From: Cyanoderma ruficeps
Taxonomy: Eukaryota; Chordata; Aves; Passeriformes; Timaliidae
Assembly (NCBI GenBank): GCA_008694505.1
Contig: VZDJ01007747.1
Span: forward strand, 14,536,059 to 14,600,058
DNA length: 64,000 nucleotides
Direction: 5' to 3'
The notes under the pieces are model-generated. The model was not told the DNA's origin. It saw only the letters and a list, made by a program, of their open reading frames with translations, and searched no databases. The position numbers and the translations under genes are program-made. Positions 1 through 12,619 of the stretch are shown one piece after another. How positions within the stretch are numbered: the stretch's first letter is position 1; each line of letters opens with the position of its first letter.

Positions 1-1871
1 GCTGCTTTTCCTTTCCTTGAGGATTACATTAAAAATTAAACCTCCTTTCTGCTAGGCCACCTCTTCCCCATTTGCAAATTTCAGAGACAGTGCAGAAGGG
101 AAAGATTTTAAGTCACTTCTATGTAGTTAAGTGAAGGCTAGAATGGTCTGAGAAAATCTTCCACTTTTTTTCTGGTTATTTTGAATTAAATGGGTTCGAA
201 TGATGCCACAAGGGCTACTCGAAGAGCCAAGGTTAAGTTGAATCGCTTCACTGATACTGGTACACTGTAGAAACTTTTAATGCAAACTTTACCAGCTGAC
301 AACCAGCAGCAGTGAAGAGGTACAGTGGAGCTAAGGACTGGATAATGTCCCCTGCTGGGAAGGAAATGTCTTCTTTGGAAGATAAGGTTTCTGAAGATAC
401 TGTCTGAACTAAGTATTTCTTATTTAAAAATTGAAAAAGAATTCATCTCAGCCATTCTGTCTAGTTTCTGAAAGGACACTTGCTGATGAGCAATGGAATT
501 TAAATAAAAAGAGATTTCTTTTTCAACTGTAGTCTGTCTGCTGGTCCCAGCACAGTCATATTTTAGTGAGGCAATGCCCACACATCTCCTGTGGTCAATT
601 AAAGTGTAAAACTGAAGTGAAAGTATTGCAAGTATGAGAGAGCATTAAGAGGAATTTGAAGTGGACAAAGCTGGAAAAAATCCAGAGCGTAAGTAAGGTG
701 GAATTGTGTCTGACATGTGTGAACTGGAGGGGATGTACATGGGGAGACCTAGTGCATGTCCTCAGGGAAGCTGACTGAGTGATCACTGATTTAGTCTGAT
801 GTCCAAACAGAAAAAATAAAGAGAGAAGGGGACTGTTTCAAGTAGAACTGAAACAGAATAATGGAGAGGTTTTAAGTTACCTGGGAAAGAGTGTGAATCA
901 GTTTGCTAATACAAACTTTTTTTTTTCCCTAAGTCAAAAATGAAAAGTATTCCTTCAATTTGATTGTTTAACTTTGGTGAGCATTTTACTTTCAGATTTT
1001 TCCCCCTTAAAATGGCATTTCAAACTGAAATTTGATATTTATTTTATTGTAACATATTCCAAAGCTAAGCATTTAAAAGAAACTGACAGCTGAAACTGAA
1101 TAGAGAATATAAAGATGTTTCTTTTTATTAGAGTACCATCATATAAATTTCTTAGTTGATAAAGAATTGTTGACCAAAGGCTAAAATTTCTTAGTACTTA
1201 CTATGAAAGCTCATGTTTATCCATCAAATAAGTTATTCATTTTTATGTTTTTTTGCTCATAAGTTATAAGAATAAAATAAATTAATATTAAAATTTGCAG
1301 AACTATATTCTGCAAGTAAGAAACAGCAAACTGTGGGTGCCTGCCTGTAAAATATTATTTCTGTGGTGGTGTTGCATGATTTAATTAAACAATAGCCTCA
1401 TGCAGAGTGGCCCTGCTGTAGAAATGAACCACCAGTTTGTACCAAATGGATTTTCCTTAGAATCTTTTTTGCTTAAGTTGAAAAGTATTACTGTATGTTT
1501 GTGATGGATTGCAAGGCAAAAGGTGATTTCCTGGTTAGGGAACATAACATGTCACCTGAGGAACACAGCAATCAGTTTGCATCTGCAAAAGGTTTTGATG
1601 TGGTATGGGGTGAGTAGCTCAAGCCTAGTGTTCACAGTTGGCTCTACTGGGCTAGGTACTTTTTAGAAGCATTGCCAATGCCATGCAACGCACTGCTTTC
1701 TGTCTCAGGCCTACTTGTGGGTTTCAAATTAGGCACACAGAATTTCTATGCTATTCAAACAATTCTGGAGTTTGAACTCTGGGCCCCAGTAGGTTTCTTT
1801 TCTATGTAAGAAAATAAAATGTCATGTCCACAGTAGCACAGATCTGCCTGTGACAGAACTGATCATGTTTC
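1..1871. other. AT-rich non-coding stretch
   Basis: No gene, RNA or recognisable repeat is visible here. The sequence is AT-rich, has very few CpG dinucleotides and carries stops in all frames at the density expected of non-coding DNA. The longest open frame is 63 codons and has no protein-like composition. Confidence 0.7.
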
Positions 1872-1944
1872 CATAGAATTATAGAATACCCTTAGTTGGA
1901 AGGGACCCACAAGGATCATAAAAGTCCAACTCCCTCTTATTCAG
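1872..1944 (-). mobile_element. CR1 LINE fragment, 3' end
   Basis: The sequence carries the ATAGAATTATAGAAT block followed by TTGGAAGGGACC, GATCAT and AGTCCAACTCCCT. This is the reverse complement of the well-known avian CR1 3' terminus, with its short ATTCTATG tail repeats. Only about 70 bp remain and substitutions are visible, so it is an old, 5'-truncated copy with no coding capacity. The assignment rests on recalled family consensus, not an alignment. Confidence 0.85.
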
Positions 1945-2685
1945 TGTGTAATTCTGGTGGCATGTAGTAAGGAAGATCTGGAAAAATCTATTGATTATAG
2001 GGGATAAAGCTAAATAGTGATTAACTACCTTTCCTCTAAATCAGACTGGCCTCTACAAAAGCTAAGTATCTGATCAGTAGAGTATCCTTATATCTAAAAA
2101 CAGGATACATAATTACATGGGCAGCTTTCATTATTAATGTCATTGGTTGATTATTGATGGATATAGAAATCTCATTGCTCTTTGCATATCGCATCTTATT
2201 TTAGGATGTACTAAGTATGTGTGTCAAAATAGCTTGGAATTTACATGAGGATTAACACATCCCAGATGCACTTCCTGAAGCCAAAGTAGTCCTTACACAT
2301 ATATAAAATAGAAAAATGAGGAATATTATCAGTAGAGACACGGAACCTATTATCAAATTACCAAAGGAAGTGGTGTGTGAATTTGATTATTGGCAGTGTT
2401 GTTACTTATTTGTATTGCCATGGCTTCGATGAGCACTCAGACTGTGAGAGCTCTCAGACACGCTGCATTAGATGTAGCATAAATGGAAAAAGACTTTTCC
2501 TGCTTCCAGGGAACTTTACTGTCTAAGCATTAAACATAAGCAACAAGGCAGTGCAGCTAATGGCAGCACAGCAGCACAGGGAGTACTGGTCAGCACAATC
2601 ACAAATACTGTCCAAGCTTTTTGAACTTACCCTGGGAAAGAAAATCTCTATGAACAATTTCTTCCAAGTATGAGAGGAATCGTGG

Positions 2686-2728
2686 GGAAAAAGAAAAAAA
2701 AAGGAAAAAAAAGAAAAAAAAAAAAAGG
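2686..2728. repeat. A-rich simple repeat (poly-purine)
   Basis: About 40 bases consist almost only of A with scattered G. It is low-complexity DNA and could be a decayed retroposon tail, but no element body is recognisable next to it. Confidence 0.9.
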
Positions 2729-5202
2729 CAGAGAGATGCATTTCAAATTTTAGGCATTGGCAACAGCTACTGGTATCATATGCCAGGTTGACATGGGTGT
2801 TGAGCTCTTGACAGGAAGAAAGCGGTGACTGGCAGGATGGAAAAGGGCAATTGGAGGATCCTTAAAATGAAGATGAGGAGCTTACGTTTGGTACTAGAGA
2901 AGAGGCTGCCAGAGGAAGAAAGTGTTATTGCCACAGTACCCAAAATGGCCAAAGTGGCAGGCTCTACAAATACAGCCATTGCAGCAATACTCAAAAAAGT
3001 CATGAGCTACATAAAAACTCAATCAATTGGTGTTTTTATCTTTTTTTTTAATTTCCATGATATAATTCTTTCTGACAGACACTACAAGTTTATTGTTCTG
3101 AGATTATTTTGAGAACTATTTATTTTATAATGGAAAAATATAAATGCAGAGCTCTAGTGTTGCCAGCACATGAGCTATAGATTTCTTCTGCTGCTTCTTT
3201 ATAATTTTCCATTTCTTTAAGACTGCTGTAAGAACAGAAAAGCTGTGTTTTTATAATGTGCATATGCAAAGGGTTTCAGTAGTTTTCTGCAAGTACTGAA
3301 TATTTAAGAAAGATAAACTATAGCTCTGTCCTTTAGAAAGCTTCCAAGAAGATTTATGTTGTAAAATGAAGATACTTAGAACTATTTCGTTTTCCATTTT
3401 GCCTTGTTGTAAGTCCTGTTCGCAGAATGGTGCTACAGCTTTTCTTTGAGCTGGAAAATGTTAGAACTGGCATTTTTTGGTTTTCTAAGATTCAACCCTT
3501 TTGTCCGAATTCAGGGATTTGCGGTGATGTCATCAACACATCATAGGTGTTCAGTGGTCTGATGACAATTTGGGCTTTTAAAAGATCCTGCCATTTCATC
3601 TTCTATTGAAAGCTTTGATGAATGCGCTGTTGTGGATGTGCTCTTGATCCAATATAATTCAGGAGAAGTAATGTAGAATCAGACGTGCTTTGTGTAATTA
3701 CACTGCCATGAAATCAGCAGCACCAATATTGCACTGCTATGGTAGGAGCTGAGAGCTGAAAATATGAAGCTAGAAAAAGCAAAAGTGTGTTTCCTGTTGT
3801 CATCCTCCATTCTACTTCATTTTGCTATATTTAAATTCTGGAAAAAAGGGAACAGAAAGAACTCATATGTCCAGAAGTCGTGGGTGTTTAAACATCACCT
3901 CAAATAATATAGGTTGTGTTTAATAGACAACTGAAAGAAAACACAAACAGAAAGTTGAAAGCATATGATGGGAGAGACTACAGAAATCCAAATTTGTGTC
4001 AGTCTCAGAACTGTATCAACTGTTGGTGGCTCTCTAATGCTGAGGTGAAATATGTAATAGGGTACAGAGACCCACTCAAACTGTGATGTTTGGGCATATG
4101 GAAGTCATGTTCTGAATCTGAGATGAATATCAAAGATTCCAACTTTACATCACTTTAAGTGGCTGAAGTCAATTCTGTTCTGAACTGCTTTTTGAGGTCA
4201 GAATTATATTGTAGAAAATTCTTGTGTGTGTTTGTAATTATCCCAGAAGATATTTGGAGTTTCCATATTTAGTTTCTAGTGTTTTAAGAACTCTATATAT
4301 TCAATTCCATTTATTTCAGTTTTTAAAACAAACAGGCAAAACAAAACTGTATTTTTAATGTCTTGTGAACTTCTCTCAAGCCATAAAAATAAACACATTT
4401 GAACAAAAAGGATTTGGAAATCCAGAATGAGCGTAACTTGTACATCCTGATATAGCGTAAATTTTAAAGAATTGAGTTCTGGTCTACCAAAGTTGGCACA
4501 AGGCCATCAATATTAGCATCTGTGCCAAAGCTTTTGTTTGCTGCCTGTATTTGTCAATGTTTTCTGTGTCACTTCCTTGGTTTTCCCAAATGGAAATCCC
4601 TCTTGAGAGGATTGGCTTTCTGCATTATATTTCTTGTAACTTTTAAAAAGGTAAGGCTGATAGGCTGAGATGCAGTTAATGTGCATATTAACAGAACTCT
4701 GGGTTATAGTTGCCTTAGTGTGGCAACAGAGAGAAGGGTTAAAACAAGATGTCTACCTAGTAAACTAGGAGTTACCGTGCTCTTCCATCTTGATACATGG
4801 TACCTGGACAGGGATGTGGTTCTAGAGCTGACCTACCCTTTATCTGTGCCCTTGCTCCACAAAGTTGTAGGTAAGAAGGAGCCTCAGAGTCTGGAGGAAG
4901 GGCAGCTTACATCTTGCTTTCTGACTAGCATTCCTCCTTTTCCTAAGTTCCACTATCATCAGACTGCCCTGCTTTGCACAAAGGGAAAGAAGACCCCATA
5001 GGAGCTGACAGCCTGTGGGGCACTACAGGTGATTATATCAACATATGTAGCATAATACCATATCAACATGTGAAATCAGCATTTTCAATCTGTGCTCTTT
5101 TCTTTCCCACAAGAATCTTGGTTTGAATGCCCAGGGGTACGAGCCATTTCAACCACAAAAAATAATTAAAAAAATCTATATATTTCAGTAAGAAGTTACA
5201 TT

Positions 5203-5220
5203 CCATTGCCATGGAAACAC
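5203..5220. promoter_or_regulatory. Possible RFX / X-box motif
   Basis: ATTGCCATGGAAAC differs from the palindromic RFX-type X-box consensus (GTTGCCATGGMAAC) mainly at its first base. X-boxes bind RFX factors and are common near ciliary genes and in neural enhancers. A single motif in non-coding DNA is weak evidence, because such matches occur by chance. Confidence 0.25.
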
Positions 5221-5605
5221 ATAATAAAACCTTCAAACAAGGTTCAAATAGGAAATAATGATGATGAACACAGATCCAAACAGAAGTCTACTTGCATACA
5301 TTAATCCTTAATAATAATACAGCATTTATATTGCCATAAGTGAGATGTTCTGAGAATAAATGAGAAGTGGTTATGTAAAAAAAAGAAAACCGCAGTTATT
5401 TTTGTCTGATTAGCTGACACAGTTGGAAAAAGGACAGAAGCTTTCAGATACAGAGCTCCTGCATCAGAATCCTCCCTAAGTTATGATAGGAAAGTGTTTG
5501 CATTAAAAAGCAAGGTAATACTTGGCAGTGAAAGTGAATATATGTGTTTATATTTTTTAATTTTATAAAAAAGTACTGAACCATTCAAAGCTTTTGTAAA
5601 ATCAA

Positions 5606-5620
5606 GGGGGGGGGGGGGGG
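5606..5620. repeat. G15 homopolymer at an assembly gap
   Basis: Fifteen consecutive G residues run directly into six N bases. Long G runs commonly stop sequencing and gap-filling, so the true length here is unknown and the run itself may be partly artefact. Confidence 0.95.
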
Positions 5621-5626
5621 NNNNNN
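5621..5626. other. Assembly gap (6 N)
   Basis: Six unresolved bases follow the G run. The short N count is probably a placeholder, so missing sequence could be shorter or longer. Confidence 0.98.
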
Positions 5627-8600
5627 AGGGTTCTATCTTGAAGTTGAAAAGATCCAGAAAGTTGTGAACTTAACTGGTGTTTTTTAATAGTATAAAGTTC
5701 CATAGGGTCTGTGTGTACACTGAGAGGTTGTAGCCCCATGGTAAATGTGTGATGTGCCTGTGTAAGGCTCAATAATACAGCTCTTCTGAGGCAACTCCTG
5801 TGATTCCAAACCTCTGAGCCACTTCAAAGAATTCCTGTTTTAAAAAGTATCAAAGACATGCTGGGGAAAAAGAAAATTATCCTCTGAATAAAGGACAGTA
5901 CCTGTCCAGTGGTCCCAAAGAAAAGTAATTGTCACTGTATGGAGTAGGCAATATTTAGGCCACAACAAGTGCTCAGTTTAGCATTTGCAGTCCCATGCCA
6001 TTCCAAGGCTTTTGTACTATTAGAAAAAGAAAGGGAGAATTCCCTCTGCCAGATACAAATCAGTGGTTATTTCTGGTGCTGAACATAAACACTGCTATTC
6101 AAGAAACAAGAAAACCTCTTTCCAACAACCTGGAAGACACAAGATTCCAACACAAAAGTATCTTTACTCTTTCAAACAAGTATTAGAAAATAAAAACAAC
6201 ATTTAAGAAAAACATATTATTTTTAGGTTTCAGGGGTTTTGTATTGTGGAAGAGATATTCATGAGCCTTTTACAAGCAGATGAATACCAAGAATAATTTA
6301 ACAAGCAGAGTACATGTAATAGTCCAAATACAATAGATATTGTAACAGCACTCACTTGGAGCGATCTGCCCCACCTCCGTCATGACTTTAATGTTTTTTG
6401 TATAGCAATAAAACCAGTGAGCCATAGTATTGTGTGCTTTCCTTTCTGGAAGACAAGGCACCAGCATGAGTTTTTAATATATGTACATGTTTCTTATAAA
6501 CAACACATACATTAGTGAAGATATTGCAGGATCTTGTGGTGCAGCCTTTCTGATGTAAGGCAAAATTATTAGTCTTTGAATTTCCATTTGTAGGAAAGTC
6601 CTGTAAACACCTTCAGCTACTATTTATTTGTAGGCTGCTACAATTATGCCATATATGATTTGATTATTAGGGTTAGCAGGACCATGGCTAATGGAATCAG
6701 TATCATGGCTACAGCAAGCTTTGTGAATTCTCCCTGCCAGTTTTCTGCATAACTACACTTGTGTCACTCACACAGCACAGGGGTACTCTAACAATTAATT
6801 GTAAACCAGAGGAAAACTTTTAATGGACCTTTTCTTGGGATCTCATGTTAAGAAAAGGAAAGTTCCCATGAGTGAAGTATAAGTTAGCTTTTCCAGGGGG
6901 AAAAAAAGGAATGAATTACATTTCTCTTCTTGTCCTTTAAATGAATAGCATAGTTTGGGTGAAATTATCAGGCAATTGCATGCCTTTTATGCAGATAATG
7001 CTATTTGATGAAAGCGGTGTTTTGATCTGCTGAGGATAATACAGATCCAGGGTTGGATTCATTGGTAAGAGTAAAGCTGTCTTCTGTGATAACTTCATCT
7101 CAGCATGAGGTCAGACGGGGAAAACTGGGATGGGGGATTAAAAAATGACACAGTCGGAGCAGTATTCAGTTCCCTGCTGTGCTCCTGGCTGCACACTATA
7201 GCTTATGTTTCTGATCTGTTATGGTATTGTCTGCTTTTCTCTCCCAGAGCAGAAAGAGATTGCTTAAAACTTTTCTTTTTTCAGCTAGAGGGATTAGTTC
7301 AGTTCAGCTTTTTTAATTAAAGAAACTGTATCTTTTTCAATGTAATTTATGGCTGTACAAGAAGGCCATCAGCATTCATAACTTAGCACTATTACCTGTA
7401 ACAAAGCCTAGACATTCATTTTACATTCGGAAGAGGAAATCACTGTTAAGATTTTTGAGGGTTAAAATATGGTGATTGGCCCTACGATTGTGAAAAAATC
7501 ACAGTTAACTGTTGTCTCCTAAAAGTTTTCTGTGAAAGAACTTAGTTTATCTGGGCTTTCTTAATTAAGTCCCTGTGACATCAGAATGGTGGTTAAAAAA
7601 ATATTCTGATGTGTGGAAATAGATCTGAGCTTCTTTTTTTTTCCCCTCACAAGAAAATGAATACAAAAATGCTCCCAGATATTAAAATGGCATCTACAGA
7701 AAATTGCTCTGTAACTCTGTTTCAGAACAATATTTCCACTCAATAGATTTTCTAAATATGTAACTAGTACCTTTGTTAATAAGAAATAATATGCAAATAA
7801 CTGGCACATGTTCATGATACCTAAAATGGTCAGTGAGTATGTATGGCTGTAGATGTAGATGTGTGTTTATGCATATATGTGTGTGTATGTCTGTCTGTAT
7901 TCATGTAGATTTATACATCGATATATATACACACAGTTACATATATTTTTCAGCTCAGAGAGTTGAATTTACAGCACAATTTAAACAAGGTTAATAGCTA
8001 AAGCCTTCAAATGTTTCAAATAAGGCCCATATGGTGATCACTTTACAAAGCATACAGGGACTGTGCTTAGGTTGCAACATACACATTTCCAACTAAATTC
8101 CATGCCAGATCAATTAGAAACAGTTCTCCTGAGCAGACAGGAACAAACACAGATTGTTACCACTCCACTGCCTGAACTTTTGTCTTCTAGGAATGAAAGC
8201 AGTCATCTTGAATGCAACATATTTTACTACTAACAGCCTAAGATTTTTTTTTTTAACTAGTAGTATTTTAATAAAATCTCAGTTCTGGCACATCAGAGCA
8301 ATTAACATCCAAATTATCACAATAAAATAGCAGATTGCTATTAGAGCTTTTGGTTAGTGAGGTATTTTTTCCCAGACTGCATTTGTTAGTGATGTCTTCT
8401 GCTAGAAGGAGTACATGACACAGAAGAAGAAAAGGAAAGAACCAGACAACAGAAAAGCACTTTTGGTTTCTTTTTTCCTCATGCAGAGTGCTTTTCTTTA
8501 AATCGTCTTTTTTGTACATTTCCTAAATCTGAACAATTTGCTGGTGGAATTTCTTGTTATTTTTTAAATACGGCTTTTAGTTAGAAAGGAAAACAAAAAT

Positions 8601-9030
8601 GTTAATTATGACTATGAAGCTTAGGTAAAACAAGGCCCCTTTCTTCTTGTAAATATCATGAATTCTGAATATGACTTAATTACATAAACTTCTGTATGTT
8701 CATATAAGGTCTGTGTATTGGCTTCTGAATTGCTACGAATATTCTGCATTCCTCCTGTTAAAGGAAAATATGGGTAGTCACCCCCAGCTAGAGCTGCTGG
8801 GGAAGTGTTATACCAGCAAACACAAATCTTACATTTTTCATGGCCTTGTGTACTAACTCACACAGTGATGGCAATAACGGCGCTTTGTGATGGCTCCTAC
8901 TTAGGAATACAAGGTGATTAAAATGATTATGTGCTTCTGTTTAAGGCCATAAGTTTAGCTCAGGCAGTAGTTCCTAATGCAGTGTTAACACAATATGAAA
9001 GGCATTTTTGTATTCCAAATCGTGTGCAAA
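5627..9030. other. AT-rich non-coding stretch
   Basis: No supported gene or recognisable transposon. The longest open frames are about 84 codons, on the minus strand at 7,561-7,815 and 8,268-8,519, and have random composition. A TG/TA microsatellite cluster lies within the stretch. Confidence 0.65.
7858..7946. repeat. Imperfect TG/TA microsatellite
   Basis: Interrupted runs of GT, GTCT and TA units, ending in TATATATACACACA, extend over about 90 bp. It is a decayed compound microsatellite and likely to be length-polymorphic. Confidence 0.85.
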
Positions 9031-9355
9031 CTCCTTCAGGTTCTTTCCTGAGGACCTAATGAAGAGGGTCAGCAGTTTTGTGCAGCTGAAGTGCATCATT
9101 TTCACCAGAGGTCAGCTTCCCATATAGCTTTGTTTTATGCAGTGGAACACAAACTAATGTAGTGGAAAAGCATGACCCCCATTTAAAGGTTGATTTGTAT
9201 GATAATCAGTACATTTAGTGGCTTCAAAATGAACGTGTGTAAGGCCCTATCTTGCTTTAATTAAGGTAATTAAGACATATTTCCCTCTGCAGACAGCTAT
9301 TTAATTTTATGGCTTTGTCAGTGATCAGATTAGAATATTTGTTTTACAATTTTAC
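9030..9355. promoter_or_regulatory. Candidate regulatory stretch 5' of CpG island A
   Basis: The 300 bases before the island contain a homeodomain-type pair, TTTAATTAA at 9,256-9,264 and TAATTAA at 9,267-9,273, in complex, non-repetitive sequence. The position next to an island and the paired TAAT cores suggest a proximal enhancer or conserved non-coding element. Conservation cannot be seen from one sequence, so this is inference. Confidence 0.3.
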
Positions 9356-9359
9356 CGCA

Positions 9360-9835
9360 ACTCGATACTCGGGGAAAAAGTGCCTTTCGATGTGCTGCTG
9401 GCGGTGAGACGGGCGAGGCGGCGCAGCCCTCGCCGCGGAGAGAGCGAGCCCAGCGCGGCCCCGCGTGTCCGCAGCCGCTCCGGTCCGGCACTCTGCGCCC
9501 CCGCGCTCTCGGGCTTCCCCTGGCGCCGGGGCGGCACGGCCGGCCCCTTCTTCCCAAAGTTTCCCCGTTCCCACAGAGGAGGGCTGCGATTCTCTCCGGG
9601 GCTTAGGGCAGAGCGTGGTCGCGGCCGGTTCGTCATCTTCTGACCTGGCCCCGCCGCGGTCCGCGCTCAGCGCGGTGCGGGGACTGCGCGGGCTCAGCCA
9701 TCCCGCCTGGGCTCAGCCGTCCCGCCCGGGCAGCCGGGGAGGGAAGAGAGGCGCCTCCGCCGACAGCCCGAAAGCGGCCGCGAACTCGGTCCCTTCGCGG
9801 GGCTTGCAGGAGCAGAAGCCGCGGAGCTGACCGCG
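9360..9835. promoter_or_regulatory. CpG island A
   Basis: GC content and CpG density rise abruptly near 9,360 and fall back near 9,835, against flanks that are almost free of CpG. A GC box (GGGGCGG) lies at 9,528-9,534. There is no convincing TATA box. CpG islands of this size in vertebrates usually mark unmethylated promoters. Overlapping open frames exist on both strands (up to 121 codons on plus, 94 on minus), but they have the Arg/Pro/Ala/Ser-rich make-up that GC-rich non-coding DNA gives. Transcription direction is not determined. It may be an alternative promoter of the island B gene, a divergent promoter or a lncRNA start. Confidence 0.9.
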
Positions 9836-12255
9836 CGAACTAATGGGGACAGTTGTTGCCATATGATGACCAACCAACAAGACTGAGTCGAAAGGAGAAC
9901 TTTTTTTTTTTTTTTAATTACAGTTGTGATTATGAAGTATCCTGACACACTGACACAGAGTAAACCTGCTAGTTGTTTCTGTCACGTAGAGGCAATCCCT
10001 ACCTAGCTGCGTTAAAGCGCATCTTGACTCTTACCCCGAAGGAAAATGGATGGTTAGAAACAATTTCTTCCTCCATGAGCTGTAGATCCAGGGCCATTGA
10101 CAATGCAGTGATCTTGAGATCTGTTTTTTCAGATATGCGAGTATCCTAAAGAGCGTGGAGCCCTGGAACCAGAAAGTGCCGGTGAGCTTGGCAAAGCCCT
10201 AGTTACCGTTCAAGTACGGAAGGACACGTTAAGAACAGTTTAGGAAGTTTGCAAAGAACGTGACAATGTTTTGAATGTATGTCGTCTTTCGGAGTTACTG
10301 GTAGATTAGTGCAGGAGCCGGCATGTCTCGCATCAGAGGACGTCCTGCTCTTTCCTCTCAGTAGCACCTACCGTCCAAAAAGATTTACTGATGGTCCCAT
10401 CTGAAAAAGAAAAAAAAATTCAAGTCGATGAGGAACGCATACCCTTTTGTTCTTTCTGTACTGAAATAGTGAGCTTACTGGAAATCCAAAAATTCCAAAA
10501 GAGCAAGGAATGGCTGCCGTGTGATTTTAGAGAGTTTAGTCACATTTAATAGTTGACATTAGGAAGATAGTTTCCTACAAAGCTCTAACTCAAATGTGCC
10601 TGCACACTTTTCAAATTAACTTAAACTCTGAAGGCAGAAATTTAATTAAATTTTGGTAAGCCTGGTAATGCCGCTTCACTGATGTCCAAATTAAGAGTAC
10701 CAAAATAACTTGCTCTGAACTTCAGATGTATATCAGTAAGTAGCTGACTTCTGCTGTCTATCCAGTGGAGCTTTGCACAAGGAAGGCATGATGTTATCTT
10801 TCTATCTATAATAAAACAGCACCTTAACTCAGTGTATTTGAGGGCAGTAAAAAGTTCAGTTTAGTACTAGATGAATGGATTTAGCAAAGGTATTGCAAAT
10901 GGATGATGTAGTAGTGCAAAATATAGTGCTTTAAATTTGCATTTGCAAAACATAACTTTATATATTGTGTTAGCACTGTAAGCCAAAAGGAAAAAAAATG
11001 TAAGTAAAACCCTGAGTCTACAAGATTTGCTTTCAGTTTAGCAGAAATGCTGTTTTGTATAGTAAGCAACAACAATTAGAGCATTTGGCGTAAATTCAGG
11101 GTTGATTGTTCCGGTGTGGCTAGCTATAGGCGTTTTGTAACAATGAATTTTGTGCAATTCTCATTTTCACACTTCGAGTGCTTTCTTATAAGGACTAAAC
11201 CCTCTGTATGATAATTTGTTTGAAAGACAAGGTCATGATGATTCCAGTTCTACCTGTATTGTCTCTCCACTGACCTGCACAAAACTCTCTAGAGAAGTCT
11301 CTGTCTCCTAGTTTTTGAAATGAAATGCCGCCACTTCAGAGCCACCCACAAAGTCAGTAGAGAGTATTTATTTCAATCCCATTGGTTTAGTTGTCATATC
11401 TTTAAAATACTTCTGCAAACCTGTATTTAAAAGTAGTTACTTTTATTACAACTTTTCTGGGGATGAAGACACGTCATTGCCATTATAAAATACTTTTCTT
11501 TCTTTCTGTGTGCTCAATATTATGAATTACACATTGGATGTACACTTAAAAAGGCTTGGAACATTTGTGGTTTTCCATTGCACTTGCTGTATAACGGTGC
11601 TGTGGGATGCCGGCTCTGTGTGTGTGGTACCTGCTGTAATTCCCACGTGCTGACCTCAGCACTGTCGAATCAGTTTATATACTCGGGCACCTTGTCTCTC
11701 GGGTCGAGCCCAGCAAAATACAAATGCAAAGAAAAACACAGGGCTAAAACACGGGCGTGTGAGAGAAAACTGCTGGACTGATCATAGACGGCCCCCTCGC
11801 AATGCCCCTTGGTTACATCTGCAGTAACGTTTCCATGATTAGGAGGTATTTCCAGTTATTTCAGGACAGAGGAATATAGGGATTTTCCTTGGGAGCGTTT
11901 AAGATAACACAATCGTGCATCTTTCATTACAGAGCCAGAGATGTGGTGGGTAAAGTTGGGAAAATCAAAGTACTGCAGCGGCTAGCCAGCCAAACGTTCA
12001 AAGCTGCTCATCTGTCTAACTTCTCCGGGTGTTTCGCATCTCATGTGTGAAACGCCTTTGAGTTTAAAAGGGAAGGATAAAGGCGTAAAAAGAGAGCGGT
12101 CATAGATAGGTAGGTAGGTAACATCTCAGTGTGCGAAAAGTTACAGCTACTACTTTGAGCCGAGAGGTTGCTGAGGAGTCAGGGAGAAAAATAAGCAGAA
12201 GCGCCTTTGTACACCGCGGCGAAATGGCTTTAAAAGCAGATGTTAAACTGTAATC
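9836..12255. other. Spacer between the two CpG islands
   Basis: About 2.4 kb of mainly AT-rich unique sequence with no supported exon. Complexity and CpG count rise again from about 11,570, where a CACGTG E-box is present. A short TAGG tetranucleotide run lies near 12,107-12,120. The inverted pair GTTTCGCA / TGTGAAAC near 12,030-12,055 could form an 8-bp stem. Confidence 0.6.
11570..11830. promoter_or_regulatory. Candidate distal promoter / enhancer 5' of island B
   Basis: This stretch is richer in GC and CpG than its surroundings. It holds the palindromic E-box CACGTG at 11,644-11,649, a target of bHLH-ZIP factors such as USF and MYC, and an octamer-like ATGCAAAG near 11,722. It lies about 450 bp before island B. 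The open frame across it (67 codons) shows no recognisable protein feature. A regulatory role is inferred from position and composition only. Confidence 0.3.
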
Positions 12256-12547
12256 AGGTCACTCGGCACCCGGCTCCCGCCCAACTCCGAAAATTGCCGG
12301 GGTGCGGCGGAAAGGCCGTGCGGGGGGGCTGCGGGTGCCCGTGCGAGGGGCGGGCTGGCGGGCCGGGGAGCTCCGCCGGCACCCTCCGGCCTTGCCGGGC
12401 GGCCTCGCCCGCCGCGCCGCGCCCGGGCTGCCGGCAGCGCCAAAGAGCCGCGGCGGGCGGGCTGCCCGCGGCGCCGGCTCTGCTTGGCCAGCCGCGGTGT
12501 GGTGCTGCGGGGAGCTGTGGATTATTTCCCCAAATTCTTTCCCTCCC

Positions 12548-12570
12548 CATATAAAAATAAATAGGTCCCC
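12548..12570 (+). promoter_or_regulatory. TATA-box / MEF2-like AT pocket
   Basis: TATAAAAA at 12,550-12,557, continuing as TAAATAG, is a sharp AT-only pocket inside GC-rich DNA. As a TATA box on the plus strand it would place transcription start near 12,580. The same bases resemble a MEF2 site (CTA-W4-TAG type). Either reading is plausible and neither is proven. Most CpG-island promoters lack TATA, so this would be a mixed promoter. Confidence 0.45.
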
Positions 12571-12619
12571 GCGGAAAACAAAATGCAGCAGAGGGATGCT
12601 TCATGCCCTGCCGGGTGGA

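Larger units (their letters stand above)
1945..5605. other. AT-rich non-coding stretch
   Basis: No supported gene. At 2,776-3,112 open frames of 75 and 95 codons lie on opposite strands over the same bases, and neither resembles a family I know. An RFX/X-box-like motif, ATTGCCATGGAAAC, lies at 5,205-5,218 within AT-rich sequence containing several TAAT cores. The rest shows only homopolymer runs. Confidence 0.6.

Noticed and set aside
9344..9830. Open frames of 75-121 codons on both strands in island A
   Set aside because: Multiple overlapping frames with random GC-driven composition; no coding signature.
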